Part shown: in pieces, positions 43,637-45,602 of the stretch
Layout of the letters: each line of letters opens with the position of its first letter
Numbering within the stretch: the stretch's first letter is position 1
Assembly: GCA_028689665.1 (NCBI GenBank)
Contig: JAQVCR010000007.1
Span: forward strand, 35,893-81,494
Direction of reading: 5' to 3'
DNA from: Muribaculaceae bacterium
Lineage (GTDB): Bacteria > Bacteroidota > Bacteroidia > Bacteroidales > Muribaculaceae
DNA length: 45,602 nucleotides
Position numbers and translations under genes: made by a program
Notes under the pieces: model-generated
Told to the model about the DNA's origin: nothing
What the model saw: only the letters and a program-made list of their open reading frames with translations
The model's database searches: none

Positions 43637-44522
43637 TAAAGAACCGATGAAAGATTTTGATAAATATTATTCCCCAATGAGTGAAGCTCAATTAAAAGAG
43701 GCATGTGCAAAGATTAAACATGTAGCTCTTGATATGGACGGAACTATATATTTGGGGTCAACATTATTTCCATATACATTATCGTTTCTTAAGAAGCTAA
43801 AGGATAATGGGATTGGTTATTCATTTCTTACCAATAATCCGACAAAGAGTGTAGAAGACTATTTGAAAAAACTCCGAAATATGGGTATCGATGCTACACG
43901 AGAAGAAATGAATACAAGTGCTGTATCAACAATTGATTATATAAAGATCCATCATCCGGAGGCAAAGAGACTTTTTGTATTAGGTACTCCTAGTATGATC
44001 GCTGAATTTGAGGCATCGGGATTTGAAATTACTACAGATGATGCTAATGATGTACCTCATTTATTAGTAGTAGCTTTTGATACGACTCTTGAATATAAAA
44101 GATTATGTAGAGCAGCATGGTGGGCTTCTCAAGGCTTACCCTATATTGCAACTAATCCTGACAGAGTCTGCCCAACTGATCAGCAAGTTATCCTCGTAGA
44201 TTGTGGTTCGATATGTAAAGCGATAGAGTATGCAACTGGTCGTATTCCTGATATTGTGATAGGAAAGCCGAATCCGGGAATGTTAACAGTAATACAAGAA
44301 CGTTATCATTTGCAAGCCGATGAGATAGCGATGTGTGGAGATAGAATATATACCGATGTAAAGACCGCTCAAAATGCCGGAGCATTAGGTGTTTTGGTTT
44401 TATCAGGTGAAACAACCTTAGAAACAGCCATGAATTCTAATCCACAGCCACCAATAACGGCATTAAATATAGAAGAATTTGGAAAGCTATTAATTAAAAA
44501 TAATCCTAATCCTAATTATTAA
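43626..44522 (+). CDS. HAD-IIA family sugar-phosphate phosphatase (NagD-like)
   Basis: From the ATG at 43626 the protein is 298 aa. Motif I is VALDMDGTIYLGS (Asp nucleophile near residue 38), motif II is FLTNNPTKS, and the last motif is AMCGDRIYTDVKTAQNAG. The cap between motifs II and III is the NagD/phosphoglycolate/glycerol-phosphatase type. In this operon, dephosphorylation of glycerol phosphate or a related phosphate is plausible. The frame is open back to 43590, but that would overlap the transporter by 47 nt; ATG 43647 is an alternative start. Confidence 0.87.
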   Translation: MQSNKEPMKDFDKYYSPMSEAQLKEACAKIKHVALDMDGTIYLGSTLFPYTLSFLKKLKDNGIGYSFLTNNPTKSVEDYLKKLRNMGIDATREEMNTSAVSTIDYIKIHHPEAKRLFVLGTPSMIAEFEASGFEITTDDANDVPHLLVVAFDTTLEYKRLCRAAWWASQGLPYIATNPDRVCPTDQQVILVDCGSICKAIEYATGRIPDIVIGKPNPGMLTVIQERYHLQADEIAMCGDRIYTDVKTAQNAGALGVLVLSGETTLETAMNSNPQPPITALNIEEFGKLLIKNNPNPNY

Positions 44523-44537
44523 TTAAATTTTATTACA

Positions 44538-45494
44538 ATGAAAATGAGAAAATTTTATGCCTTATTATTAGGCAGTGCAATGTTGATACCAACAATTGCT
44601 TATGCTGAGCCAACCCCAGAGCCAGCAGCAGAACCTCAACAAGCTCAAACAGAGAAAACAACTTGGGAAAAGATTTTAGAAAAACTTCCTAAAGTTTCAG
44701 GTTATTTACAATCTGGTTGGAATTATACATCGAATGATGCTAAAAGTACAAGTTCATTTCAAGCAAAACGTCTACGTTTAATATTAGATGGTAAAGTAGG
44801 TGAAAAGGTAGATTTTAGATTGCAAATTGAAGCTTTTAATGGCATCGCAGGCTCTACAAACGGAAATGGTCAAAAGAACATTCAAGTAATGGATGCTTTT
44901 GCAACATGGAAAATTATGCCAGAATTTAAAGTACGTGTAGGTCAATTCTATACCCCACTTGGTTATGAGAATTATGATATTTCTCCAGCCACTTTGGAAA
45001 CAGTAGATTTCTCAAACATCGTATATCGTATCGCTTGTCGTAATCCTTACGAATATAATTTTGTAGATTATGGTCGTGATCTTGGTATTATGGTAATGGG
45101 AGATGCATTTGATTCTGGAAAAGGTTTCAAATACTTACATTATGATGTGGCTTTGACAAACGGTTCTCTTCCTTGTAAAGATGACACAAACAAATCTAAA
45201 GACATTTATTTGAGTGCAACAGTACGTCCTTTTAAAAATTTCAATGTAAAAGGTACATTTAACTGGGGTGAATATACAGGAAAAGACACAAAATCTCCTG
45301 ATACATACAACCCAATGACTCGTTACGTAGTTGGTGCATGGTATAATAATCCTAAAGGTCTTGATTTACGTGCAGAATTTGGTCAAATGTCAAGTAATAT
45401 TCAAGGTAAAGACCTTGTTAAAGAGACTGGTGCTTATGTAATCGCTGGATGGCATGCTGGTAAATTCTTACCAGTTACCCGTTGGCGGAATTAA
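44538..45494 (+). CDS. phosphate-selective porin (OprO/OprP-like), 3'-truncated
   Basis: The 318-aa frame begins with a signal peptide (about 24 residues, ending TIAYAEP), a Pro/Glu-rich linker, and then beta-barrel strands: SGYLQSGWNYTS, FQAKRLRLILDGKV, VRVGQFYTPLGYENY, DYGRDLGIMVMG. These match Bacteroidota O/P porins. Family members are usually longer and continue with further strands after KFLPV.R; here the frame ends TRWRN and stops. The sequence after about 45480 looks foreign. The porin would have supplied phosphate esters to the operon's transporters. Codon use suggests a highly expressed gene. Confidence 0.8.
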   Translation: MKMRKFYALLLGSAMLIPTIAYAEPTPEPAAEPQQAQTEKTTWEKILEKLPKVSGYLQSGWNYTSNDAKSTSSFQAKRLRLILDGKVGEKVDFRLQIEAFNGIAGSTNGNGQKNIQVMDAFATWKIMPEFKVRVGQFYTPLGYENYDISPATLETVDFSNIVYRIACRNPYEYNFVDYGRDLGIMVMGDAFDSGKGFKYLHYDVALTNGSLPCKDDTNKSKDIYLSATVRPFKNFNVKGTFNWGEYTGKDTKSPDTYNPMTRYVVGAWYNNPKGLDLRAEFGQMSSNIQGKDLVKETGAYVIAGWHAGKFLPVTRWRN

Positions 45495-45602
45495 TTTAAG
45501 TTGATAAATATGAGTAAAAAGTTGTACATGTCGCTGATTTTTAGTAACTTAGTGGTGATTAAAACATTAAGTTCAAACCATCGTATGTACAACCTTTATG
45601 CA
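45481..45602. mobile_element. probable left end of an inserted mobile element (continues beyond the window)
   Basis: Porin similarity stops after about 45480. The following DNA (starting near GTTGGCGGAATTAATTTAAG) contains no beta-strand coding sequence. It contains the inverted pair GTTGTACAT (45522-45530) and ATGTACAAC (45585-45593), and a possible start ATGTACAACCTTTATGCA (MYNLYA...) runs off the window edge. This looks like the beginning of an insertion sequence with its transposase, but the family and the exact end cannot be fixed from 120 bp. Confidence 0.45.

Overview
The window looks like chromosomal DNA from a member of the Bacteroidales (Bacteroidota). Three things support this. First, the gene order ybeY-mnmG-apt-uvrC-dtd-mazG-deoC and the menA, DUF4294 and AspT/YidE-type genes are familiar from that order. 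Second, Shine-Dalgarno sequences are scarce. Third, many upstream regions carry the Bacteroidota promoter form TTTG-N19/20-TAnnTTTG. I cannot name the genus.

Layout. 0.2-6.7 kb: housekeeping genes on the + strand (16S rRNA maturation, tRNA U34 modification, adenine salvage, nucleotide excision repair, D-aminoacyl-tRNA editing, nucleotide pyrophosphohydrolase, deoxyribose-phosphate aldolase). Two exact matches to the ParB site parS lie here, at 2544 and 4798, which suggests an origin-proximal position. 6.8-10.0 kb: minus-strand menA, translationally coupled to a fused ABC-type ATPase/DUF4435 protein, then a secreted DUF4294 protein. 10.3-12.7 kb: a periplasmic-binding-domain hybrid histidine kinase split by a one-base frameshift. 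12.7-14.4 kb: an AspT/YidE transporter. 14.7-19.6 kb: nadB, an unrecognised 170-aa protein, a glycosyltransferase, a C_GCAxxG_C_C protein and an RluA-type pseudouridine synthase. 19.7-20.1 kb: two tRNA genes. 20.3-24.2 kb: surface-glycan type genes. 24.3-28.9 kb: mutS, a U32 peptidase/tRNA-hydroxylation protein and mnmD. 29.0-29.8 kb: the decayed remains of a two-gene AAA-ATPase cassette. 29.8-34.5 kb: a large protein with receiver-like domains and a pyruvate-phosphate-dikinase N-terminal domain, followed by a coiled-coil protein whose last residues look like a sliding-clamp-binding peptide. 34.7-36.1 kb: a membrane-anchored nitroreductase and a DeoR/GlpR-type repressor. 36.5-45.5 kb: a glycerol-3-phosphate operon (glpA, glpB, glpC, two OPA-family transporters, a HAD-IIA phosphatase and an outer-membrane porin). 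The porin reading frame ends abruptly, apparently where a mobile element begins, just before the window edge.

The most unusual non-coding structure is a family of 74-77 bp tandem units, seen directly upstream of ybeY, the AspT transporter and mutS. Each unit joins an AT-rich hairpin with a T-run to a promoter -7 box. The repeats therefore stack terminator-plus-promoter modules in front of three unrelated genes, and they could also encode a conserved RNA of about 45 nt. The other places most worth a second look are the ATPase/DUF4435 fusion (related in architecture to the PARIS defence proteins), the pair of genes at 29.8-34.5 kb, and the two parS sites.
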